Shown piece after piece: positions 16,775 through 25,408 of a stretch of 41,666 nt of DNA (positions are counted from its first letter, which is position 1; each line of letters begins with the position of its first letter). The position numbers and the translations under genes are program-made. The notes beneath the pieces are model-generated. The model searched no databases, had not been told where the DNA came from, and saw only the letters and a list, made by a program, of their open reading frames with translations. Origin of the DNA: Pseudonocardia acidicola (lineage in GTDB: Bacteria > Actinomycetota > Actinomycetes > Mycobacteriales > Pseudonocardiaceae); contig NZ_JAAXLA010000066.1 of NCBI RefSeq assembly GCF_012911935.1, positions 1 through 41,666 on the forward strand, read 5' to 3'.

Positions 16775-18559
16775 TCAGCTGTTCGAGGTGTAGATCGTGG
16801 CGATCGGGTTGGGATCGCCGAGGGTGTCGGTCACCGTGTTGGCGTTCACGGTGAAGGCTGCCGCGGACCGCAGGTCCGCCTGGTTGAACAGCACGACGAT
16901 CTGGTTCGAGGTCTCCGTGCCGCCGGTGACGGAGACGTAGCTGCGAGCCTGCACCAGGGTGCCGTCCGAGGTGACGAGGTAGAACGCCGGCTGGCTGCCG
17001 GTCGGACCCTGCGGGGCCAGTTTCTCGTCGAAGGCGAACGTGGCCTGCCCGGCCGCCGCGTCGTTGTTGACGTTCAGCAGGTCGGGACCACTGGTCGGGC
17101 CGGTGCCCAGGGCGCCGGTGTTGGGGGTGTCGACCGGCACGAAGCCGACGGTGTTGGTCTTGCCCTGGACGTCGTTCAGAGCCACCGCCTGCGGTGCCAC
17201 GGCCGCCCCGCGGATCTTGTAGGAGTAGTCCTCGGCGCGCTGGAAGTCGGCGCGGACGGTAGCACCCTGGTCCGTGGTGTTTGCCGCGGTCGCATGGATC
17301 GGCGTCCCGCCGTCGGTGTAGATGACGAAGTCCTGCGCGACGGGGTTCTTCACCGACTTGTCGAAGGTGAAGTCGAACACCGCCGGGCCGGCCGGCGTGA
17401 CACCGGTCAGGTCGGGGACGCTGGTGGTCCCGCCCTGGGAGGTCAGCACGTTCTGCTGGCCCTGCAGGTCGCTGACGCCACCTTCCTGGACGAACCAGCG
17501 CACGGCCTCGTCGATCTTGCTGCCGCTCGCGAAGCTCACCTGAACGGCGTTGCCCTGCTTGGAGACCACTCCGTTGGCCATCACGGCGTCACCGTTCACG
17601 GTGTAGAAGCCGAACTTCGAGGGGTCGACCTGGCTCGGGGCGGTGATGCCGCTGGTGCCGGTGCTCGGAGTGGTGGAGCCGAGCTGGTTACCCTGCGGGG
17701 CCGGTGGGTTGGCGTTCGGCGCGTTGCTCGGCGGGCTGGCCGGGTTGGCGCCGGACTGGGTGCCCGAGTTGGCGCCTGCGCCGCCGCCCATGGCGTCGGC
17801 GCCCTTGGAGTCGACGGGCTTGTCGAACGTGTAGGTGGCCTTGTCCAGGGTCTTGTCCGGCGTGATCGAGATGAGCTCAGGCGCGCTGGTGCGGCCGGTG
17901 CGCGAGGTGTTGTTGGGGATGACCAGCGAGCCCTGCATGTTGGACTTCTCCTGGACGTTGCGGACCGCCTGGTTGCCCACGGTGGCGACCGAGTAGGCCA
18001 GGACCGGTGTCCCGGCCTGGAAGCGGGCGGTCACGCAGGAGCTGTCGGTCTCGGACAGCTTCGCCTGGCTCGACTGCGCGTCGGCGTGCGAGTTGTAGCC
18101 CTGCAGGTAGAAGCTCGTGGGCCCCGGCACATCGACCAGCGGCGAGTTGAAGCAGTAGTCCACGCTCTTCAACTCGGTGTCGTCGAGGTTGGTGTCGTGC
18201 GGCCGGATCGAGGTGAGCCGGAGCGTGAGCGAGTTCTGGGCGGTCCCGGCCGGGGGCGTTCCCGGCGCCTCCTGGCCGTTCGTGGTCCCGCCGGGATTGG
18301 GGGCGGGTCCCGCACTGGTGGGTGGTGCAGGGTTCGGGGTGCCGGTGTCGCTGCCGGTCGGGCCCGGGCCCGGGCTCGGGGCCGGGGTGTCGGTTCCTCC
18401 GGGACCCGGCGACGGGGTCGCGGTTCCCTGGGTGTGCGGGTTCTCGATCTGATCATGGAATGCGGCCGCATTGGCTGCGGCGCTCCCACAACCGACCATG
18501 ATCAGGGCAGCCGCCGAGGCCACCCCGATGCGCTCGCAAGCGCGCTTGTACCGTTTCAT
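16775..18559 (-). CDS. Large secreted repeat protein, function unknown
   Basis: 594 residues. An N-terminal export signal (KRYKRACERIG then ASAAALIMVGC) ends either as a lipoprotein-like site at the VGC or by signal peptidase near ANA-AAF. A Pro/Gly/Thr linker of about 70 residues follows. The rest is made of at least three related beta-rich modules, each opening with a [AVG]-P-[DE]-L-x-x-[IV] motif and then F-[TA]-F-D-[KE] (ELISITPDKTLDKATYTFDK, DLTGVTPAGPAVFDFTFDK, DLLNVNNDAAAGQATFAFDE), with a second Pro/Asn/Gly-rich spacer near residues 260-300. GAGGAGGAG just ahead of the ATG is an excellent ribosome-binding site, so expression may be high. Likely extracellular or wall-attached; I know no named family. 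Confidence 0.8.
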   Translation of the reverse strand: MKRYKRACERIGVASAAALIMVGCGSAAANAAAFHDQIENPHTQGTATPSPGPGGTDTPAPSPGPGPTGSDTGTPNPAPPTSAGPAPNPGGTTNGQEAPGTPPAGTAQNSLTLRLTSIRPHDTNLDDTELKSVDYCFNSPLVDVPGPTSFYLQGYNSHADAQSSQAKLSETDSSCVTARFQAGTPVLAYSVATVGNQAVRNVQEKSNMQGSLVIPNNTSRTGRTSAPELISITPDKTLDKATYTFDKPVDSKGADAMGGGAGANSGTQSGANPASPPSNAPNANPPAPQGNQLGSTTPSTGTSGITAPSQVDPSKFGFYTVNGDAVMANGVVSKQGNAVQVSFASGSKIDEAVRWFVQEGGVSDLQGQQNVLTSQGGTTSVPDLTGVTPAGPAVFDFTFDKSVKNPVAQDFVIYTDGGTPIHATAANTTDQGATVRADFQRAEDYSYKIRGAAVAPQAVALNDVQGKTNTVGFVPVDTPNTGALGTGPTSGPDLLNVNNDAAAGQATFAFDEKLAPQGPTGSQPAFYLVTSDGTLVQARSYVSVTGGTETSNQIVVLFNQADLRSAAAFTVNANTVTDTLGDPNPIATIYTSNS

Positions 18560-18736
18560 TACTCCTCCTCGTAGCGTGCAGGAGCCGCCCACGGGCGACT
18601 GGACTGATCGCTACCCGGCAGGAGCGCCGGCAGGCTTTACACGCTCGGTTGTCACATCTCTGTCAAGTCCGGTCCTGAAACTGTGACGTTCCTGTGTCAC
18701 TCGGATACGGCTGCCGCGCAATGGGCACGGCGCCGC

Positions 18737-19117
18737 TCATTCCAGGGTGACGGCCAGCCCGGTGGTGCCGGCCTTCCCGCGGCGCCACCCGCTCAGCGTG
18801 GTGAGCAGCCGGCCGAGCAGGCCGTACTTGCGGCGGATCGCGGCCAGCACCTGTTCCGTGCCGGCCCGGTCCAGGACCCGCGCGGTACCCGCGACCGCCG
18901 GGCCGAGTGGCCGGCCGCGCGAGTCGGACTCGGCGAGCTCGATGTGGCCGTCGCGGCGGATCCGCTTGACCTTGCCCGAGTCCGTGGTCGTCCAGACGCC
19001 GATCGCGCCGTCGATCGGGGCGACCCAGACCGCCGTCGGGACCGGGGCGCCGTCCCGGCGGAACGTGGTGAGCACGGCGTACCGGGCGGCGCCGAGTCGA
19101 GCGGTCGGGTCAGCCAT
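18737..19117 (-). CDS. PPOX-class F420/FMN-dependent oxidoreductase
   Basis: 126 residues with the split-barrel flavin-binding fold. The conserved pieces are YAVLTTFRRDGAPVPTAVWVAP, WTTTDSGKVKRIRRDGHIEL and a C-terminal GLAVTLE. Enzymes of this family use F420 or FMN to reduce diverse substrates, and many actinobacterial members act beside P450 enzymes. Its ATG lies 39 bases after the stop of the P450 gene on the same strand, so the two are probably one transcript. Confidence 0.88.
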   Translation of the reverse strand: MADPTARLGAARYAVLTTFRRDGAPVPTAVWVAPIDGAIGVWTTTDSGKVKRIRRDGHIELAESDSRGRPLGPAVAGTARVLDRAGTEQVLAAIRRKYGLLGRLLTTLSGWRRGKAGTTGLAVTLE

Positions 19118-19156
19118 CGGCGTCGGCACCGGTCGAGGACGCTGCACCGAGCGCGA

Positions 19157-20488
19157 TCACGCCGGCACCGCCGCCCGGTCCAGGGCCACCGGCAGCGTCT
19201 CGTAACCGCGCAGTACCCGGGTCGGGCGCCGGTGCCCCGGCCCGGCGGGGGCCAGGTCGGGGAAGCGCTCGAACAGCGCGCGCAGCGCCACCTCGCCCTC
19301 CATCCGGGCCAACCCGGCACCGAGGCAGTAGTGGATGCCGGTGGAGAAGGCGATGTTGTCCTTGGCCTCGGGCCGGGTGACGTCGAAGCGGTGCGGGTCG
19401 GGGAACACCGCCGGATCCCGGTTGGCCCCGCCGATCAGCAGCACCACCACCGTGCCGGCCTTCACCGGGATGCCGCACACCTCGGTGTCGCGGCGCGCGA
19501 TCCGGCCGGTGCGCTGCACCGGTGACTCGAAGCGCAGCGTCTCCTCGACCGCGTTGGGCCACAGCTGCGGATCGGCCTGCAGCACCGCGAGCTGGTCGGG
19601 GTGTTCCATGAGCAGCGCCGCGCCACTGCCGATCAGGTTGACCGTGGTCTCGAACCCGGCGGCGAGCAGCAGCATCGCGATGCTGCTCAGCTCGTCCTCG
19701 GTGAGCCGGTCGCCCTCGTCGTGTGCGGTGACGAGCACGCTGAGGATGTCGTCGCCGGGCTTGCGGCGGGTCGTCTCGAAGTGGCCGAGCATCCAGCTGT
19801 GCAGCGCGTCGAGGTCGAGTTCGGAGCGCCGGAAGTCGCGGTAGCTCAGGCCTGCGTCCAGCGACAGTGCGCCACCGGCGCCCCACTCCAGGAACTGCCG
19901 GCTCATCTCGACCGGCGCGCCGAGCATCTCCGCGATCACCGTGGCCGGCAGCAGGCTCGCGTAGTCCTCGATCAGGTCGGCGCGGTTCCCGATGCGGGCA
20001 CGGGCGACCATGGCGTCGAGCAACTCGGCGGCGATCTCCTCGGTGCGGCTGCGCAGCGCCGCGACCGCGCGGGCGCTGAAGGCCCGGGTCACGAGCTTGC
20101 GGTAGCGGGTGTGGTCCGGCGGGTCGACCGCGAGCATCGACGGCGGTTGCACCGGCCCCAGCGTCCACCGCCCGCCGGCCTTGAGCGCCAGCCCGATCAC
20201 GCCGGGCAGGTTCTCCGGCATCCGCATGCCGACCCCGAAGTCCTGGCTGCGCAGCACAGCGGTGGTGACGTCATGGTGCGCGGACGCGAGCGCGATCCCG
20301 GAGTTCACCAGCTTGCCCTGCGTCCGCAGGGTGTCGTAGTAGGGGAACGGTTCGGCGAGGACCTGCGGGTCGACCATCAGCCGGGCGCCGAGGTCGCCCT
20401 CGCGGGCGCGCTTGCCGACCACCCGGCGGATGATCCCGTGCCGCAGTGCCCACCGGATCCTGCGCCGAACGCCCCTCGAACCGGCCAT
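19157..20488 (-). CDS. Cytochrome P450
   Basis: 443 residues, a soluble bacterial P450. The oxygen-binding I-helix motif AGFETT is at 277-282, the ExxR pair is ETLR at 316-319, and the heme loop FSTGIHYCLG is at 381-390 with Cys388 as the axial ligand. The N-terminus has about 30 extra basic residues (RRRIRWALRHGIIRR) not needed for the fold. AGGAGG lies seven bases before ATG. A ferredoxin gene is absent nearby, so electrons must come from elsewhere. Substrate unknown; the downstream PPOX gene suggests a small oxidative pathway. Confidence 0.95.
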   Translation of the reverse strand: MAGSRGVRRRIRWALRHGIIRRVVGKRAREGDLGARLMVDPQVLAEPFPYYDTLRTQGKLVNSGIALASAHHDVTTAVLRSQDFGVGMRMPENLPGVIGLALKAGGRWTLGPVQPPSMLAVDPPDHTRYRKLVTRAFSARAVAALRSRTEEIAAELLDAMVARARIGNRADLIEDYASLLPATVIAEMLGAPVEMSRQFLEWGAGGALSLDAGLSYRDFRRSELDLDALHSWMLGHFETTRRKPGDDILSVLVTAHDEGDRLTEDELSSIAMLLLAAGFETTVNLIGSGAALLMEHPDQLAVLQADPQLWPNAVEETLRFESPVQRTGRIARRDTEVCGIPVKAGTVVVLLIGGANRDPAVFPDPHRFDVTRPEAKDNIAFSTGIHYCLGAGLARMEGEVALRALFERFPDLAPAGPGHRRPTRVLRGYETLPVALDRAAVPA

Positions 20489-20617
20489 GCCCGACCTCCT
20501 GTGCTCGTGCCGCTCGATCCTGAAGCTACCGCCGGTAACTTATTCGGGCCAGCCCCGTTCCTCAGCCGGTACTCAGCGCGGGCCGGGCGTGCGTCGCGAC
20601 GAGCGGCCGGGTAGGAC

Positions 20618-21493
20618 GTGTCGGTGACGTCCCGATCCTCCTCGTCCGCACCGCGCCTTCTCGCCGTCAGCGATCTGCACGTGCGCTACCCCGAGAACCG
20701 AACGATCGCCCACGACCTCCGTGCGGGCTCCGATGGGGACTGGCTGATCGTCGCCGGCGATGTCGCGGAGCGGGTCGACGATGTGATCTCCACGCTCGGG
20801 CTGTTGCGCGAGCGGTTCGCCCGGGTGATCTGGGTGCCGGGCAACCATGAGCTCTGGACCCGCGGCAAGGACCCGGTCCAGCTGCGCGGCGAGCACCGCT
20901 ACCGCCACCTCGTCGAGCAGTGCCGCACGATCGACGTGGTCACGCCGGAGGACCCGTTCCCGGTCTGGACCGGGGACGGCGGCCCGGTGACGATCGCGCC
21001 GCTGTTCCTGCTCTACGACTACTCGTTCCGGCCCGCCGGCACGTCCTCGACCGCCGAGGCCATGGCTGCGGCCTACCGGGCGGGCGTCGTGTGCACCGAC
21101 GAGCACCTGCTGCACCCCGATCCCTATCCGACCCGTGCGGCCTGGTGCGACGCGCGGGTCGCCGACGCCGAGAAGCGGCTGACCGCCATCGACCCGTCGA
21201 TGCCGACCGTGCTGGTCAACCACTGGCCGCTCACCCGGTTCCCGACGCAGGTGCTGCGCTACCCGGAGTTCGCGCTGTGGTGCGGTACCGAACGCACCGC
21301 CGACTGGCACGTCCGGTTCCGGGCCACCTTGGTGGTCTACGGTCACCTGCACATCCCGCGGGTCACGTGGGAGGACGACGTCCGCTTCGTCGAGGCGTCG
21401 CTGGGCTACCCGCGGGAGCGGCGTTCCCGCGACGCACGGGGGATCACCGTGGACCCGCTGCCCCGCCAGGTGCTGCCCGTCCCGGACCGGTGA
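20618..21493 (+). CDS. Calcineurin-like metallophosphoesterase
   Basis: 291 residues with all five metallophosphatase blocks: SDLHVRY (about 17-23), VAGDVAER, WVPGNHELW, VNHWPL and VYGHLHIPR, which supply the Asp, Asn and His ligands of a two-metal centre. Members hydrolyse phosphomonoesters or diesters; the substrate of this actinobacterial subgroup is not known to me. The GTG start at 20618 lacks a good ribosome-binding site. The 3' end overlaps a small leftward gene by 50 bases. Confidence 0.9.
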   Translation: MSVTSRSSSSAPRLLAVSDLHVRYPENRTIAHDLRAGSDGDWLIVAGDVAERVDDVISTLGLLRERFARVIWVPGNHELWTRGKDPVQLRGEHRYRHLVEQCRTIDVVTPEDPFPVWTGDGGPVTIAPLFLLYDYSFRPAGTSSTAEAMAAAYRAGVVCTDEHLLHPDPYPTRAAWCDARVADAEKRLTAIDPSMPTVLVNHWPLTRFPTQVLRYPEFALWCGTERTADWHVRFRATLVVYGHLHIPRVTWEDDVRFVEASLGYPRERRSRDARGITVDPLPRQVLPVPDR

Positions 21494-21764
21494 TCGCGCG
21501 CCGGCGGAGATCGACCGGCACCCGCCGGCCGGGGGGCCGGCGCGTTCCATGGACGAACACCGCCGCCCACAGCACAGGCCCGGTGACGATCACGATCAGC
21601 ATCGCCAGCCAGCCGGTGCGCCAGACGAAACCGGTCGCGGCCCAGCCGAGGATCCAGATCACCATCAGCACGGTCCGGATCCGGATCATCCGCCGGTGCA
21701 CGGCGGCGAGCGGTTCGGCCAGGTCGGTGACGACCGCGGGCTCGGGGCGGCGGGGACGGTGCAC
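21444..21764 (-). CDS. Small two-helix membrane protein
   Basis: 106 residues. Two adjacent membrane helices (about residues 30-48 and 53-72) are flanked by a charged N-terminus and an Arg/Pro-rich C-terminus. GGGAGG lies seven bases before the GTG start, which supports translation. The last 50 bases overlap the metallophosphoesterase gene on the other strand. No family recognised. Confidence 0.55.
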   Translation of the reverse strand: MHRPRRPEPAVVTDLAEPLAAVHRRMIRIRTVLMVIWILGWAATGFVWRTGWLAMLIVIVTGPVLWAAVFVHGTRRPPGRRVPVDLRRRAITGPGRAAPGGAAGPR

Positions 21765-21806
21765 GGCGACCTCCCGTCGAGGCGCTGTGCCGTCGACGCT
21801 ACGCCG

Positions 21807-22061
21807 TCAGCCCCGGCTGCGGTCGCCGTAGCGGCGGCGGAACTTCTCGACCGCGCCCGCGGAGTCGAGCACGCGGGCCGCGCCGGTCCAGAACGGGTGC
21901 GAGTAGGCGGTGATGTCGACGCGGATGAGCGGATAGGTGTTGCCGTCGCTCCACTCGACGGTCTCCGACGACGTGGCGGTCGATCGGGTCAGGAACATGT
22001 CCCCGGTGGAGCGGTCCTGGTAGACGACGGGGGCGTAGGCGGGGTGGATATCGGGGCGCAC
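21807..22061 (-). CDS. rpmE2: 50S ribosomal protein L31 type B (zinc-independent)
   Basis: 84 residues matching type B L31 (MRPDIHPAYAPVVYQD, SSETVEWSDG, YPLIRVDI, SHPFWTG, KFRRRYG). It contains no cysteine, in contrast to the zinc-binding type A form. In actinobacteria and bacilli this version is made when zinc is scarce, replacing zinc-holding L31 and freeing metal. A dyad at 22114-22132, 53 bases upstream, fits control by the zinc repressor Zur. Confidence 0.95.
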   Translation of the reverse strand: MRPDIHPAYAPVVYQDRSTGDMFLTRSTATSSETVEWSDGNTYPLIRVDITAYSHPFWTGAARVLDSAGAVEKFRRRYGDRSRG

Positions 22062-22113
22062 GGCGAGTCCTCGTGGGGTTGTGGAGGTGGATCGGTCTGC
22101 TAGCGTCAGTCTA

Positions 22114-22132
22114 AACGATAACGGTTGTCGTT
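22114..22132. promoter_or_regulatory. Zur-type operator between divergent genes
   Basis: AACGATAACGGTTGTCGTT is an almost perfect dyad (only one non-complementary base pair outside the centre). The length and the AACGA...TCGTT arms resemble actinobacterial Zur boxes. It sits between rpmE2 and the Cys-rich protein gene, 17 bases ahead of the latter's ATG, so one repressor could control both. Confidence 0.65.
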
Positions 22133-22148
22133 AGCAGGAGGTGTGGTC

Positions 22149-22568
22149 ATGACCGTCCGCGACGTGTACCCCGCCACCGCGGGCTTCACCGCCGTGCTGT
22201 GCGGGGCGGGCGGCTGCGGGTTCCGCACCGACTCCGCCGGTCCCGCCGACGCCACCGAGGCGGACCGCACCGCCGAGATGCTGCGTGCCGTCGTCCGCAG
22301 CAGCCGGCACGGCGTCCTGGTGTCGACGGGCTGTCTGCTCGGTCCGACCACGTGCCGGCTCCGCACCGCGGCGCCCCTCGTCCTGGTGCAGCCCTGCGAC
22401 GCGGAGCGCCGCCCGATGGGACCGGCGGTGCACGTCGGCCCGCTGCGCAGTGCGGCCGACGTCCGGGAGCTTGAGTGCTGGCTCCGCCGGGGCCGGTTCG
22501 ACCCGGTACTGCTGCCCGGGCGCCTGCTGGAGGTCTACCAGCGAGCCGTCGCAGCTCCGACGAACTGA
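22149..22568 (+). CDS. Cys-rich (2Fe-2S) ferredoxin-like protein
   Basis: 139 residues. CAGGAGG stands seven bases before ATG. Cysteines occur at CGAGGCGF near the N-terminus, then GCLLGPTTC and QPC in the middle; the order C-x4-C ... C-x6-C ... and VLVQPCDAERRPMGPAVHVGPL recalls the thioredoxin-like 2Fe-2S ferredoxin fold, where four cysteines hold the cluster. The assignment is by pattern only. Its position across a Zur-like box from rpmE2 suggests it is induced under zinc starvation, where a metal-handling or redox role would make sense. Confidence 0.6.
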   Translation: MTVRDVYPATAGFTAVLCGAGGCGFRTDSAGPADATEADRTAEMLRAVVRSSRHGVLVSTGCLLGPTTCRLRTAAPLVLVQPCDAERRPMGPAVHVGPLRSAADVRELECWLRRGRFDPVLLPGRLLEVYQRAVAAPTN

Positions 22569-22697
22569 CCATCGGGTCGCAGGCGTCACATCTGCGGATG
22601 AAAGGTGCACAGCGGACACACAGGGACGGCACAACGCGGCGACAGCGAGGCCGCCGAACGTGACGGGGTATCTGCGGCCGACCCCCTGGAGATCCTC

Positions 22698-24770
22698 GTG
22701 AGCACCGCGACGCAGTCGCCCTCGACCCGCGCCACCGGAGCCGCGCCCGATCCCGGCCGGCACCGGCCGCCCCATGCGGGGCCAGGCCGCCTGGCCCGGC
22801 TCTGGCGCGGACCGGCCGACCAGCCGCGCTGGGCCCGGCCCGCGCTGATCGCAGTGCTGGCCGGGACCGCACTGCTCTACCTGTGGAGCCTGCCGGCGTC
22901 CGGTTTCGCCAACGAGTACTACGCAGCCGCCGTGCAGGCCGGTACCCGGTCCTGGAAGGCCTGGCTGTTCGGCTCGCTCGACTCCGGCAACGTGATCACG
23001 GTCGACAAGCCACCCGCGGCGCTGTGGATCATGGGACTGTCCGCGCGGATCTTCGGGTTCGGTTCGTGGAGCCTGCTGGCACCGCAGGCGCTGCAGGGCG
23101 TCGCCGCGGTGGCCCTGCTGTACGGGGCGGTGCGGCGCTGGGCCGGCCCGGCCGCGGGGCTCGTCGCCGGCGCGGTCCTCGCGCTGACCCCGGCCGCCGC
23201 GCTGATGTTCGGCTTCGACAACCCCGACGCACTGCTCACCCTGCTGCTGGTGGCCGGCGGCTACGCCGTCGTCCGCGCGGTCGACGCCGGGTCCACGCGC
23301 GCCTCGACCCGCTGGCTGGTCTGGGCCGGCGCCGCGATCGGCGTCGGGTTCCTCACGAAGATGGGGCAGGCGCTGCTCGTCGTCCCGGCGTTCGGGCTGG
23401 TCTATCTGGTCGCCGGGCCGTCCCCGCTGCGCACCCGGCTGCTGCAGCTGCTGGCCGCGCTCGGCTCGATGATCGCGGCGGCCGGCTGGTACGTCCTGCT
23501 GGTCGAGCTGTGGCCGGCCACGGACCGGCCGTACATCGGCGGCTCGACGACCAATTCGCTGCTCGAGCTGGCGCTGGGCTACAACGGCCTGGGCCGGCTG
23601 CTCGGCGGGAACGGCAACGGCGGTGGAGGCGGTGGCGGGTTCGGAGGAGCGGCCGGCAGCAGCTTCGGCGGCGCCACCGGCCTGACCCGGCTGTTCGGTT
23701 CGGAGATGGGGCTGGAGATTTCCTGGCTGCTGCCCGCCGCGCTCGTCTCGCTGGTCGCCGGGCTGTGGCTGAGCCGCCGGGCCCCGCGCACCGACCGGCT
23801 GCGCGCCGGGATGCTGCTGTGGGGCGGCTGGCTGCTCGTCAGCGGCCTGGTGTTCAGCTACATGAGCGGCACCATCCACCCCTACTACACGGTGGCGCTG
23901 GCTCCGGCGATCGCCGCCCTGGTCGCGTCGGCCGGCCGGGAGCTGTGGCGGCGCCGGGAGTCGCTCACGGCTCGTGTCGCGCTGGCCGTGATGGCGGCGG
24001 TGACCGCAGCCTGGAGCTTCGCGCTGCTCGCGGGTAGCGCCGAGTCCTACGCCTGGATCCGCTGGGTGATCCTCGTCGCGGCGGTCCCCGCGGTGCTCGG
24101 GCTGCCGGCCGGGGCCGGGCGGCTGCGCCGGGTCGCGGTCGTCGCTGCTGCGGTCGCCGCACTGACCGGGATCGCAGGCAGCGGCGCCTACGCGGTCGCG
24201 ACCGCATCCACCGCGCACGGGGGCAGCATCCCGAGCGTCGGCATCACCGCGAGCGCCGGCGGGGGCCCGATGGGGCCCGGGCCGGACGGGCGCGGCGGAT
24301 CGACGGGTGGCCGCCCTGGCGCCCAGCCTCTGTCGATGCCCGGCGCGACCGGTGCGCCGCCGAGTTTCCCGGCCGGTGCGCCGTTCGGCGGGTCCGGCGC
24401 GAGCGGACCGGGCGGCGGGCCGGGTGGTGGCACGGGTGTGAACACCGAACTGGCCGCGCTGCTGCACGCCACCGCCAGCACCTGGTCGGCCGCGGTGTCG
24501 ACGTCCCAGAGCGCGGCCGCGCTCGAGTTGGCCACAGGTACCGCGGTGATGTCCACCGGCGGCTGGAGCGGCTCGGACCCGGCGGTCACGCTGGAGCAGT
24601 TCCAGGCCTACGTCGCCGCCGGTGCGATCCACTACTACCTCGGCGGCGGCCAGGGTGGTGGTCCCGGTGGCGGATCCGGCACTTCCAGCGCCGAGATCGC
24701 AGCCTGGGTGGCGGCGAACTTCCCGGCGACCACGGTCGGCGGGCAGACGGTCTACCACCTGACCGGGTGA
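22698..24770 (+). CDS. GT39/ArnT-like integral membrane glycosyltransferase
   Basis: 690 residues with about 12 membrane helices. The first loop carries FANEYYAAAVQAGTRSW and then ITVDKPPAALWIMG, the arrangement of acidic residues seen in dolichyl/undecaprenyl-phosphate mannosyltransferase and ArnT-like enzymes that glycosylate envelope components on the outside of the membrane. Two Gly-rich stretches stand out: residues of about 302-327 inside a predicted extracellular loop and about 512-581 after the last helix, before a compact C-terminal domain (LEQFQAYVAAGAIHYYLGGG, IAAWVAANFPATTVGG) typical of actinobacterial members. The start is GTG 22698 with GGAGAT upstream. Confidence 0.88.
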   Translation: MSTATQSPSTRATGAAPDPGRHRPPHAGPGRLARLWRGPADQPRWARPALIAVLAGTALLYLWSLPASGFANEYYAAAVQAGTRSWKAWLFGSLDSGNVITVDKPPAALWIMGLSARIFGFGSWSLLAPQALQGVAAVALLYGAVRRWAGPAAGLVAGAVLALTPAAALMFGFDNPDALLTLLLVAGGYAVVRAVDAGSTRASTRWLVWAGAAIGVGFLTKMGQALLVVPAFGLVYLVAGPSPLRTRLLQLLAALGSMIAAAGWYVLLVELWPATDRPYIGGSTTNSLLELALGYNGLGRLLGGNGNGGGGGGGFGGAAGSSFGGATGLTRLFGSEMGLEISWLLPAALVSLVAGLWLSRRAPRTDRLRAGMLLWGGWLLVSGLVFSYMSGTIHPYYTVALAPAIAALVASAGRELWRRRESLTARVALAVMAAVTAAWSFALLAGSAESYAWIRWVILVAAVPAVLGLPAGAGRLRRVAVVAAAVAALTGIAGSGAYAVATASTAHGGSIPSVGITASAGGGPMGPGPDGRGGSTGGRPGAQPLSMPGATGAPPSFPAGAPFGGSGASGPGGGPGGGTGVNTELAALLHATASTWSAAVSTSQSAAALELATGTAVMSTGGWSGSDPAVTLEQFQAYVAAGAIHYYLGGGQGGGPGGGSGTSSAEIAAWVAANFPATTVGGQTVYHLTG

Positions 24771-24976
24771 TGGCCGCGTTCCCGCGGTGGCCGTTCACCT
24801 TCCGGTCGCCGGGAGTGTGAGCGTCGGCACGAGCGCATCGGGTCCGGCGTCCCGGAATGGGGTGCCGGACCCTGTTGCGACATCGCTCGCGGTGCCGGCC
24901 CGTCCTTTCGGGTGGACCCAGCTGGTGTGTCCTGCGTCTCGTCGGGCAATCACGCTCGACAACGCCGGGAATGGCG
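24771..24976. other. Gene-free stretch
   Basis: About 200 bases between the glycosyltransferase stop and the tRNA terminator. Frames here are shadows of no recognisable family. No further structure was found. Confidence 0.4.
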
Positions 24977-25009
24977 AAAGGCCCCCGACCGAGAAGGTCG
25001 GAGGCCTTT
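24977..25009 (-). terminator. tRNA operon terminator
   Basis: Read on the minus strand, AAAGGCCTCCGACC pairs with GGTCGGGGGCCTTT around a TTCTC loop, seven bases past the CCA end of tRNA-Val. The stem has one G-T type mismatch. It should end the transcript of the three tRNA genes. Confidence 0.85.
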
Positions 25010-25015
25010 CCTCCA

Positions 25016-25090
25016 TGGTGGGCGATACTGGGATTGAACCAGTGACCTCTTCCGTGTCAAGGAAGCGCTCTCCCACTGAGCTAATCGCCC
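25016..25090 (-). tRNA. tRNA-Val (anticodon GAC)
   Basis: On the minus strand the acceptor arm GGGCGAT pairs with ATCGCCC, and the anticodon stem CTTCC/GGAAG holds the loop TTGACAC, giving GAC. The T arm ACTGG-TTCAATC-CCAGT is intact and CCA is encoded (25016-25018). It differs little from the tRNA-Val(CAC) at 28532. Confidence 0.97.
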
Positions 25091-25091
25091 G

Positions 25092-25163
25092 AGGCGGAGG
25101 CGGGAATCGAACCCGCGTACAGGGCTTTGCAGGCCCTTGCCTAAGCCACTCGGCCACTCCGCC
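25092..25163 (-). tRNA. tRNA-Cys (anticodon GCA)
   Basis: The acceptor arm GGCGGAG pairs with CTCCGCC, with the U discriminator expected of tRNA-Cys. The anticodon stem AGGGC/GCCCT encloses CTGCAAA, giving GCA. CCA is not encoded. It lies one base upstream of tRNA-Val in the same cluster. Confidence 0.95.
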
Positions 25164-25231
25164 CGATTCCTCCGGACGCGTTCCGTAGGCTTCGAGACCT
25201 GGAGGTCCGGCGTAGACCCGAGGTTCCTCCG

Positions 25232-25304
25232 AGCGGACGACGGGATTCGAACCCGCGACCCTCACCTTGGCAAGGTGATGCGCTACCAGCTGCGCTACGT
25301 CCGC
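25232..25304 (-). tRNA. tRNA-Gly (anticodon GCC)
   Basis: The acceptor arm GCGGACG pairs with CGTCCGC, and the anticodon stem CACCT/AGGTG holds TTGCCAA... giving GCC. The T arm GCGGG-TTCGAAT-CCCGT is intact. CCA is not encoded. It is the first gene of the leftward tRNA cluster Gly-Cys-Val. Confidence 0.95.
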
Positions 25305-25408
25305 ATACGCACCGTGTCGGTGCGATGGGAGAACCCTAGCGCAGCCCCTCCGGAGCCTCCAAATCGGCCCCCCGGGTGCCGCGCGCCCGGGTTGTCCCGG
25401 TGCTCGTG

